A stretch of DNA of 64,000 nucleotides from Tsukamurella conjunctivitidis. GTDB taxonomy: Bacteria; Actinomycetota; Actinomycetes; Mycobacteriales; Mycobacteriaceae. The notes beneath the pieces were generated by a model, which ran no database searches, was not told where the DNA came from, and saw nothing but the letters and a program-made list of their open reading frames with translations. The position numbers were made by a program, and so were the translations under genes. Positions 26,984 through 36,122 of this stretch are shown here, piece after piece. The stretch covers positions 186,001-250,000 of the forward strand of contig NZ_VIGX01000001.1 in NCBI RefSeq assembly GCF_007858475.1. The letters run 5' to 3'. Positions within the stretch are counted from its first letter, which is position 1, and every line of letters starts with the position of its first letter.

Positions 26984-28014
26984 GACGCCTCCTGGGCGGA
27001 ATCGGTGGTGGCCGAGCCGTCGCGACTGTCGTCGGGTCGGCCGGTGAGGGTGAGGAAGACCTCGTCGAGGCTGGGCTTGGAGACCGTGATCTCCTCGATC
27101 GCGACGCCCTCCTCGCGCAGGGCGATGAGCAGGTCGGGCACGAGGTCGGGACGGTGCAGTGGGGCGGTCACGCGGGAGGCCTCGGGGCTGAGCGCGGCGG
27201 TTTCGGTCAGGATCCGCTCGACGGTGCGCGCGACGGCCGGCGCGTCCGCGTGATCGGCGGGGGTGAGCTGCAGCGTGGAGGAGCCCACCGAGGCCTTCAG
27301 CTCGTCGGCGGTGCCGTCGGCGATGACCAGTCCGTGGTCGATCACCGCGATCCGGTCGGCGAGCTGATCCGCCTCGTCGAGGTACTGCGTGGTGAGCAGC
27401 ACCGTCGAGCCCTGCGCCACGAGATCGCGGATGGTGTCCCACATCTGCGAGCGGGTGCGCGGATCGAGGCCCGTGGTCGGCTCGTCGAGGAACAGCAGGG
27501 GCGGGGTGTCGATGAGGCTCGCAGCCAGATCGAGGCGCCGCCGCATGCCGCCGGAGAACTCCTTGAGCGGACGGTTCGCCGCGTCCTCCAGGCCGAACGC
27601 GTGCAGCAGCTCCTCGGCGCGCTCGCGGGAGGCGGGGCGGCTCTTGCCCAGCAGCCGGCCGAAGAGCACCAGGTTCTGCCGGGCCGTCAGATCCTCGTCG
27701 ACGGAGGCGTACTGCCCCGTCAAGCCGATGAGCGAGCGCACCGTCGTCGCCTCGGCCACGACGTCGTGACCGAAGACCCGGGCGCTCCCGGCGTCGGGCT
27801 TGAGCAGCGTCGCGAGCATGCTGATGGTGGTCGTCTTGCCGGCGCCGTTGGGGCCGAGGACGCCGTAGACGGTGCCGGTGGGCACCTGGAGGTCGACGCC
27901 GTTGACCGCGCGGGTCGCACCGAAGTGCTTGACCAGGCCGCGGGCGTCGATCGCGAGGTCGGTGGGGGAGGACGGGCCCTGGCCGGTCCTCATCTGTGTG
28001 ATCGTCATGGGCAT
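26980..28014 (-). CDS. DrrA-like ABC transporter ATPase
   Basis: The 344-aa ABC ATPase has Walker A GPNGAGKTTT, a Q-loop in TGQYASVDEDLT, the signature FSGGMRRRLDLAASL, Walker B LLFLDEPTTGLD and a switch His replaced in the LLTTQYLDEADQL context (Gln-Tyr before LDEAD). That substitution is common in the DrrA drug-resistance family, and the C-terminal DrrA domain ends in SKPSLDEVFLTLTGR. The start codon is uncertain: ATG at 28014 or 28008, or the upstream GTG at 28017. It is co-translated with the permease. Confidence 0.85.
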   Translation of the reverse strand: MPMTITQMRTGQGPSSPTDLAIDARGLVKHFGATRAVNGVDLQVPTGTVYGVLGPNGAGKTTTISMLATLLKPDAGSARVFGHDVVAEATTVRSLIGLTGQYASVDEDLTARQNLVLFGRLLGKSRPASRERAEELLHAFGLEDAANRPLKEFSGGMRRRLDLAASLIDTPPLLFLDEPTTGLDPRTRSQMWDTIRDLVAQGSTVLLTTQYLDEADQLADRIAVIDHGLVIADGTADELKASVGSSTLQLTPADHADAPAVARTVERILTETAALSPEASRVTAPLHRPDLVPDLLIALREEGVAIEEITVSKPSLDEVFLTLTGRPDDSRDGSATTDSAQEAS

Positions 28015-28115
28015 CACGATGCATCGCCGCGCTGTCGTGGGGCTGTCGTGGCGCTGACGCGGTCTGTCGCCGCGGTCCGGCCGCACCTGTCAGGGGTGTG
28101 CGCCACAATGACGGG

Positions 28116-29633
28116 GTGCTGTTCGCCGAGGTCGTCGCCGTCTCCGCCGAGGTCGCGGGCACCCGGTCCCGCACCGCGAAGATCGCCGCGTTGGCCGCTG
28201 TCATCCGCGCCGCCGGGCCCGGGGCGGTGCGCCCCGTGGTGGCCTGGCTGTCCGGTGAGCTGCTGCAGGGCCGCCTCGGTGCGGGCTGGCGCACCGTCGC
28301 GCGGACCGTCGACGGCCTGGCACCCGCGGAGGAGCCGGCCCTGACCGTGGAGGACGTCACCGCCGCCCTCGACGAGCTGGCCGGGACGTCCGGTGCGGGA
28401 TCGGTCGCCCGACGGGACGCCGTCCTCACCGGAATGTTCGGGCGCGCGACGGCGGCGGAGCAGCGGTTCCTCATCGGGCTCGTCACCGGTGAGCTGCGCC
28501 AGGGCGCCCTCGCGGGGGTGGTCACCGACGCGGTGGCACGCGCTGCGGAGGTGCCGTTGGAGACCGTGCGCCGTGCGGCCATGCTCTCGGGGTCGCTGCC
28601 CGACACCGCCGCGGCGGCGCTGCGCGGCGGCGCGGCAGAGCTCGCAGGATTCGGGCTCGAGGTCCTGCGCGGCATCGCACCGATGCTCGCCTCGCCGGCC
28701 GAGGACGTGGCGTCCGCGATGACGGACCTCGGGCCGGACGTCAGCGTCGAGTTCAAGTTGGACGGTGCGCGGATCCAGGTCCACCGGATCGGCGACGACG
28801 TCCGCGTCTACACCCGGACGCTGCGCGACATCACGGATGCGGTGCCGGAGATCGTCGCGGTGGCGCGCGAGTTGCCGTGCCGGTCCGTCGTGCTCGACGG
28901 GGAGTCGCTCGCCCTGACCGACGCCGGGCGGCCGCGCCCCTTCCAGGAGACGATGAGCCGGTTCGGATCCACCGAGTCGCGCGAGACTCTGCTGCGGCCG
29001 TACTTCTTCGACTGCCTGCACCTCGACGGTCGCGACCTGCTCGACGAGCCGCTGTCGGTCCGGCTGGATGCGCTGCAGGAGGTCGCGGGGGCACTGCGCA
29101 TCCCCGCTCTGTCCCGGCCCACGCCGGACGAGGCCGCGGCCCACTACTCGGCGGCGCTCGCCGCGGGGCACGAGGGGGTGATGGTGAAGGCGCTGGACTC
29201 GCCCTACGCAGCGGGCCGCCGGGGTCGTTCGTGGCAGAAGGTCAAGCAGACGCACACGGTGGACCTGGTGGTGCTCGGCGCCGAATGGGGCTACGGCCGC
29301 CGCACGGGAATGCTCTCGAATCTGCACCTCGGGGCACGGGATCCGGACGGCGGCGAGCCGATCATGGTCGGCAAGACCTTCAAAGGACTGACGGACGCGC
29401 TGTTGCGGTGGCAGACCGAGGAGTTCCCGCGCCACGAGCGCGAGAGGGATCAGAACACCGTGTACCTGCGACCCGAGATCGTGGTCGAGATCGAACTCGA
29501 CGGCGTGCAGGTCTCGCGCCGCTACCCCGGCGGCGTCGCGCTGCGGTTCGCGCGAGTACTGCGGTACCGACCGGACAAGACCGCCGCCGAGGCGGACACC
29601 ATCGAGGCGGTGCGGGCGCTACTGCCCGGGTAG
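28116..29633 (+). CDS. ligB: ATP-dependent DNA ligase LigB
   Basis: The 505-aa ATP-dependent ligase has its adenylation lysine in EFKLDGARI (Lys214), motif III-like FQETMSRFG, motif IV HEGVMVKALDSPYAAGRRGRSWQKVKQTHTVDLVV (with motif V), and a C-terminal OB domain ending KTAAEADTIEAV. Size and layout equal mycobacterial LigB (Rv3062), a non-essential repair ligase. The GTG at 28116 is used; an upstream GTG at 28098 is in frame. The gene ends in a 15-base convergent overlap with the fadD17-like gene. It has no functional link to the steroid genes. Confidence 0.88.
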   Translation: MLFAEVVAVSAEVAGTRSRTAKIAALAAVIRAAGPGAVRPVVAWLSGELLQGRLGAGWRTVARTVDGLAPAEEPALTVEDVTAALDELAGTSGAGSVARRDAVLTGMFGRATAAEQRFLIGLVTGELRQGALAGVVTDAVARAAEVPLETVRRAAMLSGSLPDTAAAALRGGAAELAGFGLEVLRGIAPMLASPAEDVASAMTDLGPDVSVEFKLDGARIQVHRIGDDVRVYTRTLRDITDAVPEIVAVARELPCRSVVLDGESLALTDAGRPRPFQETMSRFGSTESRETLLRPYFFDCLHLDGRDLLDEPLSVRLDALQEVAGALRIPALSRPTPDEAAAHYSAALAAGHEGVMVKALDSPYAAGRRGRSWQKVKQTHTVDLVVLGAEWGYGRRTGMLSNLHLGARDPDGGEPIMVGKTFKGLTDALLRWQTEEFPRHERERDQNTVYLRPEIVVEIELDGVQVSRRYPGGVALRFARVLRYRPDKTAAEADTIEAVRALLPG

Positions 29634-31181
29634 CGGCGCGGTGGCGTCGATCCCGTCGGCGACGAGGGCGCGCCGGAGCACCTTGAACGACGGAGTGCGC
29701 GGCAGCTCCGGTACGACGCGCCAGCGCCGCGGGTACTGGCGCGGGCCGAGGTCCGGCTGCGCGCGCAGGAACGCGGAGAGCTCCTCGGGGTCGAGCTCCG
29801 CGCCGGGGACGAGGACGAGGGCCGCCGCCACCTGGTCACCGACGCGGTCCGGCAATCCGTAGACCGCGGCCTCCGCGACCGCGGGATGCCGCACCAGGAC
29901 GCGCTCGATCGGGGCTGCGCCCAGGTTCTCGCCGCCCACGCGCATCCAGTCGCCGGTTCGGCCGGCGAAATGGACGTAGCCCGCCTCGTCGACGTACGCC
30001 AGATCGCCGGTGCGGTAGACGCCGCCCTTCGATCGTTCTGCGTCGGCGGCGGGATCGTTGTAATAGCCCGAGAAGCCTCCGGTGCCCGCGGTGTTGACCA
30101 GTTCCCCGATCGCCTCGTCCGCGTTGAGCAGCGTGCCGTCGGGGGCCGCCTCGGCCCGCGGGCACTCCCGGGTCGTACCGGGCTTCCAGACCGCGACTCC
30201 GTCGGGCAGGGGACCGAGGGCGTCGGGCGGGGTGTCCGGGGTGCGGGCGATGGCGACACCGTTCTCCGACGAGCCGTAGCCGTCCTGGACGTGGCAGCCG
30301 AAGCGCCGGGCGAAGGCCGCGATGTCCTCGGCGCGGCCCTCGTTGCCGTACAGGACGCGCAGCGGATTGTCGGCGTCGTCCGGGAGTGCCGGAGTGGCGA
30401 GGATGTAGGACAGGGGAGTACCCACGTAATTGGCGTAGGTGGCGCCGTACCTGCGTACATCGGCCAGGAAGCACGAGGCCGAGAAGCGTTCGGCGAGGGC
30501 GATGGTCGCGCCGGCGGCGAGCGCGACGGCCCAGCCCGCGAGGAGCGCGTTGGAATGGAAGAGCGGCATCGCGATGTAGGCGGTGTCATCGCCGTTCAGG
30601 CCGAACCGCTGCGCGAGCATGGTGCCGGCTCCGGTGAACTTGCCGTGCGTCGCCTGCACCGCCTTCGGCTCACCGCTCGTCCCCGAGGTGAAGACGAGGG
30701 CGAGCAGGCTGTCCGGGGTGACCTCGGCGACGGGCACGGGCGCACCGGCGTGCGCGGCGAGCAGCTCCGCCCACCACGGACCGTCGAGATCGATGACGGG
30801 GACGCTGAGCTCGAGGCCGTCGAGAAGCGCGGCGTGGCGACCCTGCGTGAGCACGACGCCGCAGTCCGCCAGCGCGACGTCCCGGGCGAGCGCCTCGCCG
30901 CGGCGGGTCGGGTTGATTCCCACGACGACCGCACCGGATAGCGCGGCGGCGCCGAGCAGGAAGGAGAACTCGGGGACGTTGTCCGCGAGCACCCCGACGT
31001 GTGGTGGAACGCCGTGAGGAAGGAGCTCCCGCAGAACGGCGGCGCGGACCGAGGACTCCGCGACGTGCTCCGCCCAGGTCCACCTGCGGTCGCCGGCCCG
31101 CAGGCCCGCGCCGGGATCCTCGGCGCGGGCCAGCAGCAGGTCGGCGACGGTCGGCAGGGCCTGCATGCGGGCGTCGCTCAT
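29619..31181 (-). CDS. fadD17: FadD17-like acyl-CoA ligase
   Basis: The 520-aa adenylate-forming ligase has the FTSGTSGEPKAV P-loop, IAMPLFHSNALLAGW, DGYGSSENGV (A5 motif), the acyl-adenylate block GVYRTGDLAYVDEAGYVHFAGRTGDWMRVGGENLG and the catalytic lysine in SFKVLRRAL. In M. tuberculosis fadD17 directly follows fadE26-fadE27, and FadD17 activates C24 and C26 steroid carboxylates. Here one GMC-oxidoreductase gene is inserted between. The gene starts 1 base after the end of that oxidase gene. KstR control comes from the box at 35114. Confidence 0.82.
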   Translation of the reverse strand: MSDARMQALPTVADLLLARAEDPGAGLRAGDRRWTWAEHVAESSVRAAVLRELLPHGVPPHVGVLADNVPEFSFLLGAAALSGAVVVGINPTRRGEALARDVALADCGVVLTQGRHAALLDGLELSVPVIDLDGPWWAELLAAHAGAPVPVAEVTPDSLLALVFTSGTSGEPKAVQATHGKFTGAGTMLAQRFGLNGDDTAYIAMPLFHSNALLAGWAVALAAGATIALAERFSASCFLADVRRYGATYANYVGTPLSYILATPALPDDADNPLRVLYGNEGRAEDIAAFARRFGCHVQDGYGSSENGVAIARTPDTPPDALGPLPDGVAVWKPGTTRECPRAEAAPDGTLLNADEAIGELVNTAGTGGFSGYYNDPAADAERSKGGVYRTGDLAYVDEAGYVHFAGRTGDWMRVGGENLGAAPIERVLVRHPAVAEAAVYGLPDRVGDQVAAALVLVPGAELDPEELSAFLRAQPDLGPRQYPRRWRVVPELPRTPSFKVLRRALVADGIDATAPLPGQ

Positions 31182-31182
31182 C

Positions 31183-32826
31183 TCAGGCGCCGAGGAACCG
31201 CGCGCACATCTCGCCGATCATGTACGACGGCGCGTTCGTGTTGCCGCCGGTGATGGACGGCATGATCGACGCGTCCGCGACACGCAGCCCCTCGATCCCC
31301 TTGACCCGCAACTGCGGGTCGACCACCGCACGCTCGTCGGTGCCCATCCGGCAGGTGCCGACCGGGTGGTACACGGAGTGCACGCGGTTCGGGAGCTCGC
31401 GCCGCAACGCGGCGTCATCCATGAATGCGGCGCCCGGGGTGAACTCCTCGCTCACCATCGGCGCGACAGACGGGTGTCGCATCACCTCGCGGACCATGCC
31501 GATGCCCTCCATGAGCACCTCGGTGTCCTGCGGGTCGGAGAGGTAACCGGGGTCGATCAGCGGCTGCTCGAGTGGATCGGCCGAGTTCAGGCGGAGCTCG
31601 CCGCGGCTCTGCGGGTAGATCAGCGTCGGAAGGATCGTCAGGCCGGGCCGCGGATCTACCATGTGCAGCTTGTCGGCATCCTGGTTCGGCGTCGGGTAGT
31701 TCCACGGCAGGCAGTGGATCTGCAGGTCCGGGATGTCCTTCGCGTACGAGGTGCGCACGAAGGCGGCCGCATCGAAGACGGTGTTGGCCATGAAGCTCTC
31801 CCCGGGCTTGCGCCACTCCTGGAGCAGGCCCTTCGCGAAGTACGGCGGGGTGCCCTTGTGCACCGCGTCCTTCATCAGGAAGGTCAGCGGTACGAAGAGG
31901 TGATCGTGCAGGTTCTGCCCCACGGGGAGGTCGGCGTGCACGTCGATCCCCTTCTCGCGCAGGTGCGCGCCCGGTCCGATGCCGGAGAGCATCAGGATCT
32001 GGGGGGTGCCGATCACGCCGCCGGAGACGATGACCTCGCGGTGGGCGCGAATGGTGGTGACGGAGTTCCCGTCGAGCACCTCGACGCCGGTGGCGCGTCC
32101 GTTCTCGATCACTACGCGCTTGACGTGAGCGCCGACGTGCACGTGCAGGTTCGGTCGATCGCCGCGGAGATAGCCGTGCGCGGAGCTGAATCGCGTTCCG
32201 CCGGAGGCGCTCTGCTGGAAGACGCTCACGCCCTCCTGCGACGGCCCGTTGTAGTCCTCGATGACCGGTGTGTCCAGTGTGGACGAGAGGGCCTGCATGT
32301 AGGACCTGGTGGCGGCGGTGAGGTGGCGCTGGCGCGTGACCTCGATGGGGCCGCCGGCCCCGCGCAGGTCGGTGGCGCCGTCCTCCCAGTTCTCGAGGCG
32401 CTTGAACGCGGGGAGGACGCCCTCGTAGTCCCAGCCGGTTGCGCCCTCGGCGGCCCAGGAGTCGTAGTTCGCGCGGTTGCCGCGCACGAAGAGCATGCCG
32501 TTGATCGAGCTCGACCCGCCGAGGATCTTGCCGCGCGTCATGGGGATCCGCCGGTCGTTGGCGAACTTCTGCGGGACCGAGTACTGCTTCCACGCGACCC
32601 GGGACTTGAGCTGGGGCACCGTGTGGACCATCGAGATCATGCCGGGCACCTGGGCGAGCCGGGTGTTGTCGTTGCGGCCCGCCTCGAGCAGGGCGACGGT
32701 CGCACCCGTGTCGGCCAGCCGGCCCGCGACCACCGAACCGGCACTGCCGGAACCGATGACGATGTAGTCGACGGCGTCGTTCGGCGACACGGCGGTGGTC
32801 GCGGTCTTGTACGGCTTGCGGATCAT
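31183..32826 (-). CDS. GMC-family FAD oxidoreductase
   Basis: The 547-aa GMC flavoprotein has the FAD motif YIVIGSGSAGSVVAGRLADTGATVALLEAG, the GMC signatures RGKILGGSSSINGMLFVRGNRANYDSWA and VIVSGGVIGTPQILMLSGIGP, and the C-terminal active-site pair in SVYHPVGTCRMG (His) and TGGNTNAPSYMIGE (Asn). It resembles choline/alcohol dehydrogenase-type members more than classical cholesterol oxidase. The start overlaps fadE27 by 4 bases, and fadD17 starts 1 base after the stop, so it is a true operon member. Oxidation of a steroid side-chain alcohol is inference from this place; the substrate is not known. Confidence 0.82.
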   Translation of the reverse strand: MIRKPYKTATTAVSPNDAVDYIVIGSGSAGSVVAGRLADTGATVALLEAGRNDNTRLAQVPGMISMVHTVPQLKSRVAWKQYSVPQKFANDRRIPMTRGKILGGSSSINGMLFVRGNRANYDSWAAEGATGWDYEGVLPAFKRLENWEDGATDLRGAGGPIEVTRQRHLTAATRSYMQALSSTLDTPVIEDYNGPSQEGVSVFQQSASGGTRFSSAHGYLRGDRPNLHVHVGAHVKRVVIENGRATGVEVLDGNSVTTIRAHREVIVSGGVIGTPQILMLSGIGPGAHLREKGIDVHADLPVGQNLHDHLFVPLTFLMKDAVHKGTPPYFAKGLLQEWRKPGESFMANTVFDAAAFVRTSYAKDIPDLQIHCLPWNYPTPNQDADKLHMVDPRPGLTILPTLIYPQSRGELRLNSADPLEQPLIDPGYLSDPQDTEVLMEGIGMVREVMRHPSVAPMVSEEFTPGAAFMDDAALRRELPNRVHSVYHPVGTCRMGTDERAVVDPQLRVKGIEGLRVADASIMPSITGGNTNAPSYMIGEMCARFLGA

Positions 32827-33905
32827 GCGGGGTTCCTTCCGGCGAGGGTCGCGCCGAGGGCGCGGAGGTGGGCCGTCGCGCCGCCGAGCGCGAACTCCGC
32901 GCGCTTGGCCGCCACGAAGTAGCGATGGGTGGGATGATCGGTGTCGATGCCGACGCCGCCGTGCACGTGAACGGTGGTGTGCGCCACGCGATGGCCCGCC
33001 TCGGCGGCCCAGAATTTGGCGGTCGCGATCTCCGCGTCGGCGTCGAGGCCCTCGGACTCGCGCCATGCCGCCTCCAGCACCGTGAGGCGGACGGCCTCGA
33101 CGTCGATGTAGGCGTCGGCGAGGCGCTGCCGCACGGCCTGGAAGCTGCCGATCTGCTTGCCGAACTGCTCGCGAGTGCGGGCGTATTCGGCGGTCAGTTC
33201 CAGCGCTCGTTCGGTGATGCCGGCCTGCAGGGCGCACCAGCCGATGGTCGCGAGGCGGCGGGCGCGGGCGGGAGCGCCGTCACCGCCGAGCCGGGCGTCG
33301 AGCGGGAGCGGTACGGCGGCGGCCTCGACGAGCGCGGTGTCGGAGCCGTTCACCACGTTCTGTCGGGTGATGCTGATGCCCTTGGCGTCCCGGGGCAGCA
33401 GGAACAGCGCGGGGCCCTCCGCCGTGGTCGCCTCGATCAGCAGGGTGTCGGCGAACGCTGCGGACGAGACGGCGGTCTGGGCGCCGTTGAGCCGCCAGCC
33501 GTCGGCGGAGGTCGTCGCCGTGAAGCCGGTGTGCTCGTCGCCGAAGACGACGGCGACGGTGTCGGCGCCCCGCAGCACGGGGACCACCCACTTCTCGATC
33601 TGCTCCGCGGTGCCGTACTCGGCGATGGTCTCCGCGCCGACCAGGACGGTGTCCAGGTACGGCGCCGGAGCGACGGTGCGGCCGAGCTCCGTGAGCACCG
33701 CGGCGTGCGCGGTGATGCCCAGTCCGCCGCCTCCGACCGACGCGGGCAGCGCGGCGTCGAGCACGCCGGAGCGGGCGAGCGTGGCCCACAGGTCGCGGTG
33801 GAAGCCCGAATCGCCGGGCTTGGGGTTCTTCTCGGACCAATCCTCGGCGATGCGTCGCGTGAGCACGGCGAGGTCGCTCTGCGCCTCGGGAACGGTGAAG
33901 TCCAT
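32823..33905 (-). CDS. fadE27: FadE27, acyl-CoA dehydrogenase subunit (ChsE5)
   Basis: The 360-aa acyl-CoA dehydrogenase-fold protein has MDFTVPEAQSDLAVLTRRIAEDWSEKNP at the N-terminus and the C-domain FAD block YARTREQFGKQIGSFQAVRQRLADAYIDVEAVRLTVLEAAWRESEG. With FadE26 it forms the ChsE4-ChsE5 heterotetramer that dehydrogenates long steroid side-chain CoA esters. The catalytic Glu is thought to be on the FadE26 subunit. The gene starts 16 bases after fadE26 ends. Confidence 0.88.
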   Translation of the reverse strand: MDFTVPEAQSDLAVLTRRIAEDWSEKNPKPGDSGFHRDLWATLARSGVLDAALPASVGGGGLGITAHAAVLTELGRTVAPAPYLDTVLVGAETIAEYGTAEQIEKWVVPVLRGADTVAVVFGDEHTGFTATTSADGWRLNGAQTAVSSAAFADTLLIEATTAEGPALFLLPRDAKGISITRQNVVNGSDTALVEAAAVPLPLDARLGGDGAPARARRLATIGWCALQAGITERALELTAEYARTREQFGKQIGSFQAVRQRLADAYIDVEAVRLTVLEAAWRESEGLDADAEIATAKFWAAEAGHRVAHTTVHVHGGVGIDTDHPTHRYFVAAKRAEFALGGATAHLRALGATLAGRNPA

Positions 33906-33921
33906 GGTTTGCCTCCTTCGC

Positions 33922-35103
33922 TCAGCGGCTCACGGGCAGGTGCAGTCCCGCACCCGCGATCAGGTCGCGCTGGATCTCGTTGGTGCCGCCGCCGAAGGTG
34001 AGGATCAGCGAACTGCGGTGGAGCCGCTCGATCCTGCCGCGCAGCAGCGTGCCCGGTGACGTGGCGCGGACGATGCCCGCAGTGCCGAGCACCTCCATCA
34101 GCAGGCGATAGCCCTCGGTGGCGTACTCGGTGCCGAAGACCTTGGTCGCGGAGGCGTCGGCGGGGCCGAGTTCGCTGTGGTCGGCGGCCCAGGCGATCTT
34201 CCAGTTCCGCAGCTTGAGGTACTGGGCGTGGGCGTAGACGCGGGCGAGGTGGGTGCGCACCCACTCGGCGTCGATCACGCGCGTGCCGTCGGCGAGCTTG
34301 GTGTTCTGCGCCCAGTGCCGCACCTGGCGCTCGGAGTCGAGCAGCGGGGCGGCCGAGGTCAGCGCCACCCGCTCGTGGTTGAGCTGGTTCGTGATGAGCT
34401 TCCAGCCGCCGTGCAGCTCGCCCACGACGGAACTCGTGGGCACGCGCACGTCCTGGTAGTAGGTCGCCGACGTGCCGGGGCCCGCGACGGTGTGCACCTT
34501 GGTCCAGGAGAAGCCCTCGGCGTCGGTGGGCACGACCATGATCGAGATCCCGCGGTGGCGCTGCGCCTCGGGGTCGGTCCGCGCCGCGAGCCAGATGTAG
34601 TCCGCGTACTCGATGAGCGAGGTCCACATCTTCTGGCCGTTGACGACGAAGTCGTCGCCGTCGCGGACCGCGCGCGTGCGCAGGGAGGCGAGGTCGGTGC
34701 CGGCTTCCGGCTCGGAGTAACCGATGGAGAAGTGGGTCTCGCCGGCGGCGATCCCGGGCAGCAGTTCCGCCTTCTGCTCCTCGGTGCCCCCGGCCATGAT
34801 CGCGGGGCCGACGGTGTTCACGGTGAGGAAGGGCACGGGGACGCCGGCCACCGCGGCCTCGTCGGTGAAGATCAGCTGGTCGAGCATGGGGCGGGCCTGG
34901 CCGCCGAACTCCTCGGGCCAGCCGATGGCGAGCCACCCGTCCTTGCCGAGGGTGCGGGTGATCTCCTTGTAGACCTCCCCGTCGCCGTACTCGCCGCCGG
35001 GCCCGAGCAGCGCCTCGCGGCGCTCGGGGGTCATCAGCTGGGCGAAGTACGCGCGCAGCTCGGCGCGCAGCTGCTGCTGTTCCGGCGCATAGTCGATCCG
35101 CAT
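33922..35103 (-). CDS. fadE26: FadE26, acyl-CoA dehydrogenase subunit (ChsE4)
   Basis: The 393-aa acyl-CoA dehydrogenase begins MRIDYAPEQQQLRAELRAYFAQLMTPERREAL. It has the middle-domain FAD/substrate block FSIGYSEPEAGTDLASLRTRAVRDGDDFVVNGQKMWTSLIEYADYIWLAARTDP and the C-terminal TFGGGTNEIQRDLIAGAGLHLPR motif. It is the first gene of the operon fadE26-fadE27-GMC-fadD17, and FadE26-FadE27 act as a pair in the first side-chain dehydrogenation. I place the start at ATG 35103 rather than a TTG at 35121, because the TTG lies inside the KstR box. Confidence 0.9.
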   Translation of the reverse strand: MRIDYAPEQQQLRAELRAYFAQLMTPERREALLGPGGEYGDGEVYKEITRTLGKDGWLAIGWPEEFGGQARPMLDQLIFTDEAAVAGVPVPFLTVNTVGPAIMAGGTEEQKAELLPGIAAGETHFSIGYSEPEAGTDLASLRTRAVRDGDDFVVNGQKMWTSLIEYADYIWLAARTDPEAQRHRGISIMVVPTDAEGFSWTKVHTVAGPGTSATYYQDVRVPTSSVVGELHGGWKLITNQLNHERVALTSAAPLLDSERQVRHWAQNTKLADGTRVIDAEWVRTHLARVYAHAQYLKLRNWKIAWAADHSELGPADASATKVFGTEYATEGYRLLMEVLGTAGIVRATSPGTLLRGRIERLHRSSLILTFGGGTNEIQRDLIAGAGLHLPVSR

Positions 35104-35113
35104 GGCGCCACTG

Positions 35114-35127
35114 TAGAACAAGTTCTA
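35114..35127. promoter_or_regulatory. KstR operator between fadE26 and hsd4A
   Basis: TAGAACAAGTTCTA is an exact consensus palindrome, identical to the site at 21230. It lies 11 bases before the fadE26 start. Confidence 0.88.
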
Positions 35128-35191
35128 GAAAAGCGGAACGAAACCGCGCTCTCGGCAGTATTTTCCTTCTATGAGGAGCGCACGCTCCATA

Positions 35192-35205
35192 GTGAACACG
35201 TTCTC
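35192..35205. promoter_or_regulatory. Weaker KstR-like site upstream of hsd4A
   Basis: GTGAACACGTTCTC keeps AAC-N2-GTT but has G and C at the outer conserved positions. It lies 19-32 bases before the hsd4A start. Confidence 0.4.
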
Positions 35206-35223
35206 GAAATCGAAGGGTTGCAC

Positions 35224-36114
35224 ATGACGCAGGCAGACGTAGCGGGCCTCGACGGCAAGGTGGCGATCGTGACCGGCGCGGGCGCCGGGCTGGGCCGGGC
35301 CGAGGCGCTCGCGCTGGCCCGCGGCGGCGCCGCGGTCGTGGTGGGCGACGTCTCGCCGGCGGCGGAGGAGGTGGTCGCGCAGATCCGGGCCGACGGCGGG
35401 CGCGCCGAGCTGGTGCTCGGCGACTCGGGGGACCGGGACACCGCCGACGCGCTGATGGCCGCGGCCGAGGGCCTGGGCGGCCTGCACATCGTGGTCAACA
35501 ATGCCGGCTTCTGCCGCGACAAGATGATCTTCTCGATGAGCGACGAGGAGTTCGACTCGGTGGTCCGCGTGCACCTGCGCGGGCACTTCCTGCTCTCGCG
35601 GAACGCCTCGGCGTACTGGCGCGACGCCGCCAAGGCATCGGGCGGCGAGGTCTACGGGCGCGTGATCAACACGTCCTCGGAGGCCTTCCTCTTCGGTTCC
35701 GTCGGCCAACCCAACTACGCCGCGGCGAAGGCCGGCATCGCCGCGCTGACCATCGCCACCGCGCGCGGCCTCGGACGGTACGGCGTCCGCGCGAACGCGA
35801 TCTGCCCCCGTGCGCGGACCGCCATGACGGAGGGTGTCTTCGGGGACGCCCCCGACGGCACCGTCGACCCCCTGTCCGTCGATCACGTGGCGCGCTTCGT
35901 ACGCTTCCTCGCCGGGCCGGAGGCCGAGAAGGTCAACGGTCAGGTCTTCGTGGTGCACGGCGGCATGGTCGCGCTGATGGCGCCGCCCAGCCTGGAGGCG
36001 CGCTTCGACGCCGACGGCGGCCAGTGGGACGAGGCCGGTCTCGCCGCTGCGGTGGGCGGCTACTTCGCGGACCGCGACGACCGCATGTTCGTCGCAGCAC
36101 AGCTGGAAGGCTAG
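35224..36114 (+). CDS. hsd4A: Hsd4A-like SDR hydroxyacyl-CoA dehydrogenase (Rv3502c-like)
   Basis: The 296-aa SDR has TGAGAGLGRAEALALARGGAAVVVGD, NNAGFCRDKMIFSMSDEEFDSVVRVHLRGHF, catalytic Ser in INTSSEAFLFGSVGQP and YAAAK. The sequence corresponds to the SDR encoded near fadE26 in mycobacteria, which oxidises 3-hydroxyacyl-CoA steroid side chains and 17-beta-hydroxysteroids. The ATG has an AAGGG ribosome site. It is divergent from fadE26 across two KstR-like boxes and is followed by two more genes on the same strand. Confidence 0.8.
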   Translation: MTQADVAGLDGKVAIVTGAGAGLGRAEALALARGGAAVVVGDVSPAAEEVVAQIRADGGRAELVLGDSGDRDTADALMAAAEGLGGLHIVVNNAGFCRDKMIFSMSDEEFDSVVRVHLRGHFLLSRNASAYWRDAAKASGGEVYGRVINTSSEAFLFGSVGQPNYAAAKAGIAALTIATARGLGRYGVRANAICPRARTAMTEGVFGDAPDGTVDPLSVDHVARFVRFLAGPEAEKVNGQVFVVHGGMVALMAPPSLEARFDADGGQWDEAGLAAAVGGYFADRDDRMFVAAQLEG

Positions 36115-36122
36115 GAGTTCTC

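Noticed and set aside
29619-29633. Near-palindromic shared end CTACTGCCCGGGTAG of ligB and fadD17 as a regulatory element
   Set aside because: It is the consequence of two convergent stop codons overlapping on the common LPG ending; too short to be a terminator.
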